Below are positions 37,808-47,044 of a stretch of 64,000 nt of DNA, piece by piece. Origin of the DNA: Prevotella sp. DNF00663 (GTDB taxonomy: Bacteria; Bacteroidota; Bacteroidia; Bacteroidales; Bacteroidaceae). Position numbers and translations under genes: made by a program. Location: positions 1 through 64,000 of the forward strand of contig NZ_KQ960610.1 in assembly GCF_001553265.1 (NCBI RefSeq), written 5' to 3'. Under the pieces are notes generated by a model, which was not told the DNA's origin, did not search any database, and saw only the letters and a list, made by a program, of their open reading frames with translations. Positions within the stretch are counted from its first letter, which is position 1. Every line of letters begins with the position of its first letter.

Positions 37808-38410
37808 ATGAATATCCAAGGATTAGACTATAATACCCAGCGCGAACGCTTGAAACTTCCGGAATACGGGCGAGAGATACAAAGCATGGTAGACTATGCG
37901 GTAGGACTCCCTACGAAGGAAGAGCGCCAACAGTGTGCTGAATCCATCATTGCCATCATGGATAGAATGTTTCCGCAAAACCACGATACTCAAGACTATT
38001 TGCAAAAGTTGTGGGATCATCTAGCTATCATGAGCGACTTTAAGCTAGATGTAGACTATCCTTTCGATGTGACAGAAGCAGTGAAGATGGGCGACAAACC
38101 TACGCCTGTGAGTTATCCGATGAAGTCGATTCCGGTACGCCATTATGGCTATATGCTGTTCGAGGTGTTTGAGAAATTGAAGACCATGGAGGAGGGTGTG
38201 GAACGTGATGAATTGATTCGCTTAACGGCCAACCAAATGAAACGTAATTTGGTACAGTGGAGTCATGGCTCCATTGATGACGAGAAAGTAGCGTCGGATT
38301 TGGCGCGTTTTACTGACGGTAAAGTGCAATTAGACTTGTCTACATTCAAGTTTGATAAGATTATCGACCGCGAGCCCCAGACTACTAATAACAAGCGAAA
38401 GAGGAAATAA
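37808..38410 (+). CDS. DUF4290-family protein
   Basis: Bacteroidetes-specific protein of 200 residues with unknown function, starting MNIQGLDYNTQRERLKLPEY; WDHLAIMSDFKLDVDYPF and MFPQNHDTQDYLQKLWDHLA are characteristic. It is soluble and helical with a basic C-terminus. ATG 37808 is the natural start, since the upstream part of the frame lies in tsaB. Its TAA overlaps the murA ATG (TAATG), so the two are probably translated together; constant association with murA suggests a link to cell-wall synthesis, but this is inference. Confidence 0.9.
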   Translation: MNIQGLDYNTQRERLKLPEYGREIQSMVDYAVGLPTKEERQQCAESIIAIMDRMFPQNHDTQDYLQKLWDHLAIMSDFKLDVDYPFDVTEAVKMGDKPTPVSYPMKSIPVRHYGYMLFEVFEKLKTMEEGVERDELIRLTANQMKRNLVQWSHGSIDDEKVASDLARFTDGKVQLDLSTFKFDKIIDREPQTTNNKRKRK

Positions 38411-39720
38411 TGGAGTCTTTTGTGATAGAAGGAGGGCATAAACTCCAAGGAACCATTAAACCGCAAGGTGCAAAGAATGAGGCGTTGGAGGTAATCTGTG
38501 CCACGTTGCTGACCCCGGAAGCTGTTAGAATAAATAATATCCCGGATATTCAGGATATAAACAATTTGATTAAGTTGTTACAGACGATAGGGGTGAAAGT
38601 GACACGGCACAATAAGAACGACTATACATTCCAAGCCGATGAACTGGATTTGAGCTACTTGGACAGTTTGGAGTTTGTGAAAGCCTGTGCAGCTTTGCGT
38701 GGTAGCGTGCTGATGATAGGCCCGTTGCTTGGGCGATTTGGTAAAGCTACGGTGGCTAAACCCGGTGGAGACAAGATTGGTCGACGTCGTTTGGACACCC
38801 ATTTCCTAGGTTTTAAATATCTTGGTGCGAAGTTTTCGCGTGAAGACGAGCGCGAGGTATTTCATATAGAAGCTCGCAAATTGAAGGGATGCTATATGCT
38901 CTTGGATGAGGCTTCGGTCACAGGTACGGCCAATATCATCATGGCGGCTGTGCTTGCTATGGGTACGACGACTATCTATAATGCTGCATGCGAACCCTAT
39001 ATTCAGCAACTTTGCCATCTGCTCAATGCGATGGGAGCTTGTATCAGTGGCATTGGTAGCAATTTATTGACAGTCGTTGGCGTATCATCGTTGCATGGTG
39101 CGACACATCGTATATTGCCGGACATGATAGAAGTGGGGTCGTTTGTCGGTATGGCGGCCATGTGTGGCGATGGTATCAGAATCAAAGATGTATCAGTACG
39201 CGACCTAGGTATTATTCCCGATGCGTTCCGCCGACTAGGTGTGAAAGTCAAGATTGAGGGCGATGATCTATGGATTCCGCCTACCAACCACTATGAGATA
39301 GACTCTTTTATAGACGGTACCATCATGACATTGGCCGATGCTCCGTGGCCGGGATTGACTCCCGACCTATTGTCGGTATTGTTGGTTGTGGCTACACAAG
39401 CCCGTGGTAGTGTGCTGTTCCATCAGAAGATGTTTGAAAGTAGATTGTTTTTTGTCGATAAATTGATAGATATGGGAGCACAGATTATCTTGTGCGATCC
39501 CCATCGGGCTGTCGTTATCGGACATGACCGTAAGCGTACTTTGAGGGCCGGAAGAATGACCAGCCCCGATATTCGCGCCGGTATCGCGTTGCTGATAGCT
39601 GCATTGAGCGCGTCGGGAACAAGCAAGATAGCCAATATTGCACAGATAGATCGTGGCTATGAGAATATAGAAGAGCGTCTCAACTCGCTCGGAGCTAAAA
39701 TAACTCGTGTGGATGATTAA
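38410..39720 (+). CDS. murA: UDP-GlcNAc 1-carboxyvinyltransferase, Asp-type active site
   Basis: First committed step of peptidoglycan synthesis, adding enolpyruvate from PEP to UDP-GlcNAc; 436 residues. Conserved K22 in GAKNEALE and the catalytic loop PGGDKIGRRRLDTH are present. The loop position that carries the fosfomycin-reactive Cys115 in E. coli MurA (PGGCAIG) is Asp121 here. Asp at this site is known from naturally fosfomycin-resistant MurA enzymes such as those of Mycobacterium and Chlamydia and keeps activity. Overlaps DUF4290 by TAATG and rimM by 8 bases. Confidence 0.96.
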   Translation: MESFVIEGGHKLQGTIKPQGAKNEALEVICATLLTPEAVRINNIPDIQDINNLIKLLQTIGVKVTRHNKNDYTFQADELDLSYLDSLEFVKACAALRGSVLMIGPLLGRFGKATVAKPGGDKIGRRRLDTHFLGFKYLGAKFSREDEREVFHIEARKLKGCYMLLDEASVTGTANIIMAAVLAMGTTTIYNAACEPYIQQLCHLLNAMGACISGIGSNLLTVVGVSSLHGATHRILPDMIEVGSFVGMAAMCGDGIRIKDVSVRDLGIIPDAFRRLGVKVKIEGDDLWIPPTNHYEIDSFIDGTIMTLADAPWPGLTPDLLSVLLVVATQARGSVLFHQKMFESRLFFVDKLIDMGAQIILCDPHRAVVIGHDRKRTLRAGRMTSPDIRAGIALLIAALSASGTSKIANIAQIDRGYENIEERLNSLGAKITRVDD

Positions 39721-40240
39721 GACTGAAGACGTATATAAGATAGGTAAGATAGGCAAGCCTCATGGGGTGAAAGGAGAGGTTTCGATGTCTTTCACCGACG
39801 ATGTCTTCGACCGGGTGGAGGCAGATTACCTCGTCTTGGAGATGGATGGAATCCTCGTACCTTTCTTTATGGAAGAGTATCGGTTCCACGGTGAAGAGAC
39901 GGCATTGGTGAAATTCTGCGATATTGAGACGCAGGAGCAGGCTCGACAGCTCACCGGTAGCATCGTATTCTTCCCTCGACATCTGTCTGATTCGGATGCG
40001 GAAAACGTGACATGGGCTGAGATTATCGGCTGGACGGTGCGCAATTCGCATGACGGGGAAGCTGTAGGAATCATCCGGCATGTGGACGACACCACTATCA
40101 ATACGCTTTTTGAAGTGCTTGCTCCGGACGGGAAGGAGATACTCCTCCCTGCATCCGACGACCTGATAGCAGGCGTTGACCACGACAAACACGAAATAAG
40201 CCTGATGATACCTGATGGTATCATGTGGCTGGATGAATAA
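39713..40240 (+). CDS. rimM: Ribosome maturation factor RimM
   Basis: Assembly factor of the 30S subunit acting on the 16S head domain, 175 residues. Two parts: RimM N-terminal barrel (YKIGKIGKPHGVKGEVSM) and PRC-barrel C-terminal domain (IGWTVRNSHDGEAVGIIRHV; LLPASDDLIAGVDHDK). ATG 39713 is chosen over the GTG at 39707; both lie inside the end of murA, so translation is coupled. Confidence 0.94.
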   Translation: MIKTEDVYKIGKIGKPHGVKGEVSMSFTDDVFDRVEADYLVLEMDGILVPFFMEEYRFHGEETALVKFCDIETQEQARQLTGSIVFFPRHLSDSDAENVTWAEIIGWTVRNSHDGEAVGIIRHVDDTTINTLFEVLAPDGKEILLPASDDLIAGVDHDKHEISLMIPDGIMWLDE

Positions 40241-40253
40241 GAGAAACGACAAT

Positions 40254-41414
40254 ATGAAGAAACAAATATGTATCCTCGGTTCTACGGGTAGCATCGGAAC
40301 ACAGGCACTCGATGTTATCGAACAGCATAGCGACCTATACGAAGTGTATTGCCTGACGGCCAATAACCGCGTGGACGAACTGGCGGCGCAGGCTCGCAAG
40401 TTTCGTCCGGCAGCAGTGGTTATCGGCAATGATGCTCATTATGAGAGGCTGAAGGAATTACTCTCAGACCAACCGGACATCAAAGTTTATGCCGGACGGG
40501 AGGCTCTGGAGCAGATCGTCGAGGCCGAACCGATAGACATGGTGCTCACGGCGATGGTGGGATATGCCGGACTGGCACCGACCATTCATGCCATCAAGGC
40601 ACGTAAGAAGATTTGTCTGGCCAATAAGGAGACGCTGGTTGTGGCCGGAGAATTGATTTGCCGGTTGGCTCAAGAATACCATGCGCCCATCCTGCCCGTC
40701 GATAGTGAGCACAGTGCCATATTCCAAAGCCTCGTCGGCGAAGACCATAATGAAATCGAGAAGATACTGCTGACCTGCTCCGGTGGGCCTTTCCGCAAGT
40801 TCACGAGTGAGCAGATAGCCCGCGTGACAGCCGCAGATGCACTCCGACATCCGACGTGGGAGATGGGTGCGAAGATAACTATCGACTCGGCATCGTTGAT
40901 GAATAAGGGCTTCGAAGTGATGGAAGCGAAGTGGTTGTTCGGTGTTCCGGCCGATAAGATTCAAGTGCTTATCCATCCACAGAGCATCGTTCACAGTGCG
41001 GTACAGTTCGCTGATGGTGGCGTGAAAGCTCAATTGGGTGTGCCTGATATGCGACTTCCCATCCAGTATGCATTCTCTTTCCCCGATCGTCTGCCTCTGA
41101 ATGGCGACCGATTGGACTTGTTCAAGCAGCCGTTGGAGTTCTTTGAACCGGATGTGAATAAGTTTAAATGCTTGGCATTGGCCTATGATGCCATTCAAAA
41201 AGGTGGTAATATGCCGTGTATCTTGAATGCCGCTAATGAGGTAGTAAACGAAGGTTTCCGTCGTGATAAGTGCTCATTCTTGGGCATGGCCGACATTATA
41301 GAGCAGACCATGCAGCAAGCTACTTTCGATGCTACGCCTACCTATGAGACTTATGTAGCTTCGGATGCGCAAGCACGTGCTATTGCCGGCGAGTTGATGG
41401 CAACGAAATTTTAA
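40254..41414 (+). CDS. dxr: 1-deoxy-D-xylulose 5-phosphate reductoisomerase
   Basis: Second step of the MEP isoprenoid pathway, making MEP from DXP with NADPH; 386 residues. The Rossmann start ICILGSTGSIGTQALDV, the substrate/metal motif PVDSEHSAIFQ, the flexible loop HPTWEMGAKITIDSASLMNK and NAANEV are present. ATG 40254 gives the conserved start 13 bases after rimM; the earlier start in the frame lies within rimM. Confidence 0.97.
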   Translation: MKKQICILGSTGSIGTQALDVIEQHSDLYEVYCLTANNRVDELAAQARKFRPAAVVIGNDAHYERLKELLSDQPDIKVYAGREALEQIVEAEPIDMVLTAMVGYAGLAPTIHAIKARKKICLANKETLVVAGELICRLAQEYHAPILPVDSEHSAIFQSLVGEDHNEIEKILLTCSGGPFRKFTSEQIARVTAADALRHPTWEMGAKITIDSASLMNKGFEVMEAKWLFGVPADKIQVLIHPQSIVHSAVQFADGGVKAQLGVPDMRLPIQYAFSFPDRLPLNGDRLDLFKQPLEFFEPDVNKFKCLALAYDAIQKGGNMPCILNAANEVVNEGFRRDKCSFLGMADIIEQTMQQATFDATPTYETYVASDAQARAIAGELMATKF

Positions 41415-41456
41415 TAATAAATAGAATCATTCATTTAGTCCAAACAACTATAGACA

Positions 41457-42833
41457 ATGGAAATATTTCTGATAAGACTGCTACAATTCATGTTGGCAAT
41501 CTCGTTACTAGTGCTGCTCCATGAGGGTGGGCACTTCTTTTTCTCTAAACTTTTCGGCGTTCGTGTTGAGAAATTCTACCTCTTTTTCGACCCTTGGTTT
41601 CATCTTTTCCAGTTTAAACCGCGCAAGAGTGATACGACATACGGTATAGGTTGGCTTCCACTTGGTGGATATTGCAAAATCTCCGGAATGATAGACGAGA
41701 GCTTCGACACCGAACAAATGAAGAAACCGGCCGAGCCTTGGGAGTTCAGAACGAAGCCTGCGTGGCAACGACTCCTTATTATGATAGGTGGAGTGTTGGT
41801 GAATTTCTTGTTGGCTCTGTTTATCTATTCGATGGTTTTGTTCCATTGGGGAGAATCGTATGTGGCTGTCAAGGATATGACCATGGGTATGAAGTTCAAT
41901 AAGGAAGCCAAAGTTTTGGGCTTCCACGACCATGATATATTAATAGGTACGGAGAAAGGTGATTTCAAAGACTACGGAGCCGACTTGTTCCGCGATCTTT
42001 CTGAGGCGCAAAGCGTGCGCATTGTTCGTGATGGAAAGGCCATGACGCTGCCTCTTCCGGGCGAGATTAATCTGCTTGGTATGTTGAAGACGGAACCTCG
42101 GTTCGTGTCTCCTTTCGTCCCGGCACAAGTAGATAGCGTGTTGGCAGGTTCTCCTGCTGCCAAGATAGGGCTTGCTAAGGGCGATGTGATGGTCGCTGTC
42201 AATGGCAAGGCTGTTGATTCTTACAATGAATTTATGGGAGAATTGGGGCGCTTGTCCGATGTGATGATGGATGCAAAGACTCCTCAGGATAGTCTGAAAG
42301 TACGCACGGCATCCTTCGTAGTCAAGAAAGCCGGCATCGAAAAACTTGATACCGTCAATACTATATTGACTTCCGATTTGAAGTTGGGATTCATTGTGAA
42401 GAATCTCTTCGATACTTATCAAGAGACACATGTGGCTTATGGATTCTTCGAGAGTTTCCCTGCCGGAGTACGATATGGTTGGGATGTATTGTCGGGATAT
42501 GTCAGCGATATGAAGTATGTGTTCACTGCCGACGGTGCAAAGAGCCTCGGTGGATTCGGTGCTATAGGCAGTCTGTTCCCTCCAACATGGGATTGGCATG
42601 TCTTTTGGTTGATGACTGCTTTCCTCAGTATCATCTTGGCTTTCATGAATATCCTGCCGATTCCGGCACTTGATGGCGGACATGTGTTGTTCCTTCTCTA
42701 CGAGATGATAACGCGACGCAAACCAAGTGAGAATTTCATGATACGTGCCGAATACGTAGGTATTGGTATTTTGATGCTGCTGATGGTACTTGCCAATCTC
42801 AACGATATATTGCGTTGGCTTGGTTATATGTAA
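41457..42833 (+). CDS. rseP: RseP-family site-2 metalloprotease
   Basis: Intramembrane zinc protease of 458 residues. The HEGGH zinc motif is in the first span (LLVLLHEGGHFFFSKLFG), a PDZ domain is at ~215-290 (LAGSPAAKIGLAKGDVMVAV), and the C-terminal spans carry LPIPALDGGHVLFLL with the third zinc ligand Asp. Family members cleave anti-sigma factors and leftover signal peptides. In Bacteroidetes the substrate is not defined. Last gene of the tsaB-DUF4290-murA-rimM-dxr-rseP unit, followed by a terminator. Confidence 0.95.
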   Translation: MEIFLIRLLQFMLAISLLVLLHEGGHFFFSKLFGVRVEKFYLFFDPWFHLFQFKPRKSDTTYGIGWLPLGGYCKISGMIDESFDTEQMKKPAEPWEFRTKPAWQRLLIMIGGVLVNFLLALFIYSMVLFHWGESYVAVKDMTMGMKFNKEAKVLGFHDHDILIGTEKGDFKDYGADLFRDLSEAQSVRIVRDGKAMTLPLPGEINLLGMLKTEPRFVSPFVPAQVDSVLAGSPAAKIGLAKGDVMVAVNGKAVDSYNEFMGELGRLSDVMMDAKTPQDSLKVRTASFVVKKAGIEKLDTVNTILTSDLKLGFIVKNLFDTYQETHVAYGFFESFPAGVRYGWDVLSGYVSDMKYVFTADGAKSLGGFGAIGSLFPPTWDWHVFWLMTAFLSIILAFMNILPIPALDGGHVLFLLYEMITRRKPSENFMIRAEYVGIGILMLLMVLANLNDILRWLGYM

Positions 42834-42860
42834 TATAAAGTCAGTGATTTTTAATAGATG

Positions 42861-42904
42861 AGCAGTGTATCTATGCCAAGTTTGCATAGGTACCCTGCTT
42901 TTTT
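42861..42904 (+). terminator. Terminator of the murA-rseP operon
   Basis: Stem AGCAG.GTA.CTATGC with GCATAG.TAC.CTGCT (two internal mismatches), 7-base loop, then TTTTTT. The remaining 291-base gap holds the ompA promoter. Confidence 0.85.
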
Positions 42905-43019
42905 GTTGATCTTAACTCTGCTTAGTAATTTTTTGAAAGAGTAATTTAGTTTTTTATGGAGCAAAATAGTCCGATTCTTTCTATAATTCAATCAAATGCG
43001 TTCTTTATAGTTAAAAAAG

Positions 43020-43050
43020 TTGTACTATTATAAGAATTGTTGTAATTTTG
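43020..43050 (+). promoter_or_regulatory. Promoter of the OmpA-like gene
   Basis: TTG (43020-43022), 20 nt, TAATTTTG (43043-43050). AT-rich upstream flank and a leader of about 68 nt, in keeping with an abundant outer-membrane protein. Confidence 0.7.
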
Positions 43051-43124
43051 TCCCATAATTTTAATTAAGCAAGTAGTACAAGATTTAAGTCTGGGGTACT
43101 TTTATTATTTTATTTATTTACATT

Positions 43125-44360
43125 ATGCGTAAGATACTTTCTATTATTGCAGCCAGTGTTATAACACTGAGCGCAAGCGCACAAGGATTTGTGGGTAACA
43201 AGTTCTTTGATAACTGGTCTCTTGGAATTGAAGTTGGTGGTACAACAGCTACTAGCCATTTGGATCAAGTTCCCGGTTCTAATAAAGCTTTCAAACAAGG
43301 AGCTTTTTGGGGAGGCATGCGTCCTATCTTTGGTGCGGAATTAACTAAGATGATTTCCCCTGCTTTTGGACTCGCTATTCAAGATCATGCGGCAGTTAAC
43401 TGGACGGATAGCAAGACAGTTGTAGATTACAACGACCTCGTTTTCTTGGCAAAGTTAAACTTGATGAACTTCTTTGGAGGCTACAAGGATACTCCTCGTA
43501 CATTTGAGTTAGAAGGTGTATTGGGTGTGGGTTGGCGTTATTACTTCAATTCAGACCATATTGAGTATATCAATAATGGTAATCCCGGAACAGCTTATAA
43601 AGATGCTCAGGGCAATGTGTTGAACAATAGCTTCAGCGATGGCCGCGATTCTTGGATTACAAAGGCTGGTTTGAACTTCCTATTCAACTTGGGTGAGAAG
43701 AAAGCTTGGACTCTCTCTGTGAAGCCGGCTATCGTTTGGGATATGGATGGCTTTGCCGTTCAGCACAACAACGGTGCTCGTTTCGATATAAACCATAGCA
43801 ATATTGAATTGATGGCAGGTCTTACTTACCACTTCAAGAGTTCTAACGGTGAACATCATTTTACGCTTGTTGAGCCTTGTGATCCTAACGTAATTGACGG
43901 CTTAACTTCTCAAATCAACGACTTGCGTAATCAACTTAATGACAAGGATGCACAAATTAACAACCTCAATGATGAGAATGCTCGTCTGAAAGAGATGTTG
44001 AATAAGCCTGCAGAGAATACTTCTGTGAAAGAATTCATTGCAACTCCTATTTCGGTATTCTTTAATATTGACAAGACAAATATTGCTTCTAAGAAAGATT
44101 TAGTAAACGTTCGTGCGTTGGCTAAGTATGCTAGAGAGAACAATTCTAACCTTCTTGTTACAGGTTATGCAGACAGTGCTACCGGTTCAGTTAAACACAA
44201 CCAGTGGTTGTCAGAGCAGCGTGCTAAAGTTGTTGCTGATGAACTTGTCAACAATATGGGTATCGAACGTAGCAAGATTAAGACAGCTGCAAAGGGTGGT
44301 GTGAACGATTTGTCACCTATCTCATTCAACCGTCGTGCTACAGTTCAGGTTACAGAGTAA
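43125..44360 (+). CDS. OmpA-family outer-membrane protein with coiled coil
   Basis: 411 residues. Signal peptide ILSIIAASVITLSASA, an N-terminal beta-barrel to about residue 240 ending in LMAGLTYHFKS, a heptad-rich coiled coil near 265-300 (LTSQINDLRNQLNDKDAQIN, then LNDENARLKEML), and a C-terminal OmpA peptidoglycan-binding domain (ISVFFNIDKTNIASKKDLVN, VTGYADSATGS, LSEQRAKVVADEL, SFNRRATVQV). It should tether the outer membrane to the cell wall. Single-gene unit with its own promoter and strong terminator; codon use looks well suited to high expression. Confidence 0.95.
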   Translation: MRKILSIIAASVITLSASAQGFVGNKFFDNWSLGIEVGGTTATSHLDQVPGSNKAFKQGAFWGGMRPIFGAELTKMISPAFGLAIQDHAAVNWTDSKTVVDYNDLVFLAKLNLMNFFGGYKDTPRTFELEGVLGVGWRYYFNSDHIEYINNGNPGTAYKDAQGNVLNNSFSDGRDSWITKAGLNFLFNLGEKKAWTLSVKPAIVWDMDGFAVQHNNGARFDINHSNIELMAGLTYHFKSSNGEHHFTLVEPCDPNVIDGLTSQINDLRNQLNDKDAQINNLNDENARLKEMLNKPAENTSVKEFIATPISVFFNIDKTNIASKKDLVNVRALAKYARENNSNLLVTGYADSATGSVKHNQWLSEQRAKVVADELVNNMGIERSKIKTAAKGGVNDLSPISFNRRATVQVTE

Positions 44361-44380
44361 TCTAGAATTATCATTCATAT

Positions 44381-44416
44381 AAAAAGAGCGAATCCATTTG
44401 GGTTCGCTCTTTTTTT
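44381..44416 (+). terminator. Terminator of the OmpA-like gene
   Basis: AAAGAGCGAA(T)CC with GG(G)TTCGCTCTTT, short loop, then seven T. A strong intrinsic terminator. Confidence 0.9.
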
Positions 44417-44452
44417 GTTGTAGGCTTATAATACGATTCTTTTCTTTCTTGC

Positions 44453-45349
44453 TTAGTCCTTAATTCCAACCAATTCTACGGTGAATACAAGTGTAGAATA
44501 AGGTTTTATCTTTCCGGCTTGACGTTCGCCATAGCCCAACTCTTGGGGAATAAACAACTCCCATTTGCTACCTACAGGCATCATGGTTAATGCCTCTGTC
44601 CAACCTTTGATTACTTGATTGCAACGGAAAGATGTTGTTTGTGGATTACGATTGTAACTGTTGTCGAATTCGGTACCGTCAATCAACTTGCCCACATACT
44701 TCACCGTTACCTCTTGTTTCTCTGTAGGTTTAGCTCCGGTACCGGCTTTTAATACTTTGTATTGTAGTCCGCTAGGTAGTTTGATGACTCCCTCCTTCGT
44801 AGCATTACGTGCTAACCAATCAGCATTCTCTTTCTTGTAAGCTGCGTTCTTTAGCTCTTGGTCGGCTGCCATACGTTCACGGTACATCTTATCGGCAGCC
44901 GCTACTGTGTAATAAGTGGTGTCGTTGGTTAGTGCAGCAATGAATCCTGCGTGGAACATATCTTGGCTTATGGAGTCGCGAGTACCCTCAAAACTAGTAC
45001 GCGCATGGGTGATGATGCGTTCGTTTACCATGTTGGCAATCTGTCCACCAGCATTGTAAGCTTTGAACTTCGGATCGTTGGAATGGCTTAATGCATCGCG
45101 AAATCCTTGTACGAAGTCGGCCATATAAGTAGTATCTACTTCATACTGTTGCTTGATAAAAGAGAGGAGGCCTTGCGTAGCCGCCATTCCGGCTGCATAA
45201 CTCACTGAGTCACTTGGGGTCGCTAGTTTGATAGTAGCTACCGGTTGTGCTGTTGTTTTCTTCTTCTTTTTGTCTTTAGCTTGAAGAGTCAAGGCTTGTG
45301 CGCCCATCAAGAGGGCGATAGATAGTAAAATAGTCTTTTTCATTTTCAT
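44453..45349 (-). CDS. Exported FKBP-type peptidyl-prolyl isomerase 1
   Basis: 298 residues with a signal peptide (KKTILLSIALLMGAQALTLQ). An N-terminal FKBP_N dimerisation region (SVSYAAGMAATQGLLSFIKQ, helical) precedes the FKBP catalytic domain (LPSGLQYKVLKAGTGAKP, VKYVGKLIDGTEFDNSY, QVIKGWTEALTMM, IPQELGYGERQ). It assists folding of exported proteins in the periplasm, comparable to FkpA/MIP. Start is ATG 45349 or ATG 45343. Third of a same-strand run of three FKBP genes. Confidence 0.94.
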   Translation of the reverse strand: MKMKKTILLSIALLMGAQALTLQAKDKKKKKTTAQPVATIKLATPSDSVSYAAGMAATQGLLSFIKQQYEVDTTYMADFVQGFRDALSHSNDPKFKAYNAGGQIANMVNERIITHARTSFEGTRDSISQDMFHAGFIAALTNDTTYYTVAAADKMYRERMAADQELKNAAYKKENADWLARNATKEGVIKLPSGLQYKVLKAGTGAKPTEKQEVTVKYVGKLIDGTEFDNSYNRNPQTTSFRCNQVIKGWTEALTMMPVGSKWELFIPQELGYGERQAGKIKPYSTLVFTVELVGIKD

Positions 45350-45363
45350 GCTTATTTATATGC

Positions 45364-45401
45364 AACAAACCCCCTCTCCACAGTGGGAAAGAGGGTTTGT
45401 T
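45364..45401 (-). terminator. Hairpin between the FKBP genes
   Basis: AACAAACCC(C)CTCT pairs with AGAGGGTTTGTT across a short loop, but there is no T run, so it may act as an mRNA processing or partial termination point rather than a full terminator. Confidence 0.45.
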
Positions 45402-45427
45402 AGTTTCTCATATTGTGAGTAAGCGAC

Positions 45428-46303
45428 TTATTTAACGCTTAGCAATTCAATCTTGAAGATCAAAGCAGAGAAAGGTTTGATAGTACCTTGCTCACGCTCA
45501 CCGTATGCTAAGTTCTGAGGAATGTACACTTCCCATACAGAACCCACCGGCATGTGAACCAAAGCGTCTGTCCATCCTTTGATTACCTGGTTGGCACGGA
45601 GGCTAACAGGGTTGCCACGTTGATAAGAACTGTCGAATACCTTACCGTCGATGGTCTTGCCTTCGTACTGTACTTCTACCATAGAAGTGTCTTTAGGCAT
45701 AGCGCCCTTACCCTCTTTGATGACCTTATACTGTACACCGCTAGGTAATGTTTTCACACCGGCCTTGGTCTTGTTGGCTGCGAGGAACTTCTCACCGGCT
45801 TCTTTGTTTGGACCATATTGTTTCTCCATGTTTTTGCCCTTGATGCGTGTCATCAATGTCTGGGCGGTCATTTGAGCCTGCTCAATGGTCATTTTCACCT
45901 TGCCGGTTTTGCCGGTTGTACCAGCGATAAAGCCTGCCATGAAGTTCTTCATAGAGATAGTCTTGGTAGAATCATCGCCGAAAACTTCGTGATTGATACC
46001 CTTGAACATCTGCTGACTAATCTGCTGGCCAATCTGAATACCTGCATAGTAAGCAGCTTTCTTCTTGTTATCACCGGCGTTAGCACCTTCGTTCAAACCC
46101 TTGATGAAGTCTTCCATATAGGTAGTATCAATCTGCATACGACCTACTAGATACTCTTTCAAGCCCTGAGTCTGTGCCAAACCCATAGCATAACTCATGG
46201 TGTCGACATCATTTTTAAGATCAGCCTTAGGGGTTGAGTTGCCGCATGATGTCAGAGCGGCTACGCTGATAGCCAATGCGGCTACGATAGAAAGTCTTTT
46301 CAT
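45428..46303 (-). CDS. FKBP-type peptidyl-prolyl isomerase 2, lipoprotein
   Basis: 291 residues with a lipobox (AALTSCGNS), so anchored to a membrane. Same layout as its neighbours: FKBP_N helices (TMSYAMGLAQTQGLKEYLVG) then the FKBP domain (LPSGVQYKVIKEGKGAMP, VQYEGKTIDGKVFDSSY, ANQVIKGWTDALVHM, IPQNLAYGEREQG). 29 bases separate it from the third FKBP gene upstream, so they share a transcript. Confidence 0.95.
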   Translation of the reverse strand: MKRLSIVAALAISVAALTSCGNSTPKADLKNDVDTMSYAMGLAQTQGLKEYLVGRMQIDTTYMEDFIKGLNEGANAGDNKKKAAYYAGIQIGQQISQQMFKGINHEVFGDDSTKTISMKNFMAGFIAGTTGKTGKVKMTIEQAQMTAQTLMTRIKGKNMEKQYGPNKEAGEKFLAANKTKAGVKTLPSGVQYKVIKEGKGAMPKDTSMVEVQYEGKTIDGKVFDSSYQRGNPVSLRANQVIKGWTDALVHMPVGSVWEVYIPQNLAYGEREQGTIKPFSALIFKIELLSVK

Positions 46304-46332
46304 TGGTTTATAATTGAATTTTTAGAGTTTTC

Positions 46333-46938
46333 TTATTTCACTGCAATCAGTTCTACGTCGAAGATCAAAGCTGCGAATGGAGGAATTGATGCACCTGCAC
46401 CGCGTTCGCCATAGCCTAACTGATAAGGAATGAAGAAGCGATACTTAGCGCCTTCCTGCATCAATTGGAGACCTTCAGTCCAGCCTGCGATAACTTGGTT
46501 CAAGCCGAATGTAGCTGTCTGTCCGCGGTCGTAGCTGCTGTCAAATTGTGTCCCATCAATCAATGTACCGCGATAGTGGCATTCCACTTGGTCGGTAGCC
46601 TTGGGGCTTTTACCGTTTCCTTCTAGCAATACCATATATTGCAGACCGCTAGCTGTGGTCTTTACGCCTTCTTTTGCAGCATTCTCTTGCAAGAAAGCTT
46701 CGCCCTCTTCTTTAGCCACTTTACCCTTTTCTGCGGCAGCCGCTTGTTGTTGAGCTTCTTTCTCGGCAAAGAAATTCTGTACGATGGTTTGCGCTTCTTG
46801 ATCGTCGAGCTGTAACTTTGCGCCGGCAATCACATCTTTGATAGCCTGTGCAAAATCGTCGATATTCAAGCCCTCGGCACCCATTCCAGACAGTTGTCGG
46901 CCGATGCCCAATCCTAAAGCGTAACTAACTTTATCCAT
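46333..46938 (-). CDS. FKBP-type peptidyl-prolyl isomerase 3, no signal peptide
   Basis: 201 residues starting MDKVSYALGLGIGRQLSGMG with no export signal, so probably cytoplasmic. FKBP_N-like helices, an Ala/Gln/Glu-rich linker, then the catalytic domain (TASGLQYMVLLEGNGKSP, CHYRGTLIDGTQFDSSYDRG, IPYQLGYGERGAG). It resembles FklB/SlyD-region FKBP22 proteins. ATG 46938 follows the -7 promoter element at 46981-46988; the frame to 46992 is excluded. First gene of the FKBP trio. Confidence 0.93.
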   Translation of the reverse strand: MDKVSYALGLGIGRQLSGMGAEGLNIDDFAQAIKDVIAGAKLQLDDQEAQTIVQNFFAEKEAQQQAAAAEKGKVAKEEGEAFLQENAAKEGVKTTASGLQYMVLLEGNGKSPKATDQVECHYRGTLIDGTQFDSSYDRGQTATFGLNQVIAGWTEGLQLMQEGAKYRFFIPYQLGYGERGAGASIPPFAALIFDVELIAVK

Positions 46939-46980
46939 AAATCTATTTTCTGTTATTATAATAATGTGCTTATATTCCTG

Positions 46981-46988
46981 CAAAGTTA
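46981..46988 (-). promoter_or_regulatory. Promoter -7 element of the FKBP operon
   Basis: TAACTTTG on the minus strand, leader about 36 nt. Confidence 0.55.
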
Positions 46989-47044
46989 GCATTTTTATCT
47001 TACTTCCTTTCGTACAATAGCCAAAAAATCCTTAATTTTGTGGG

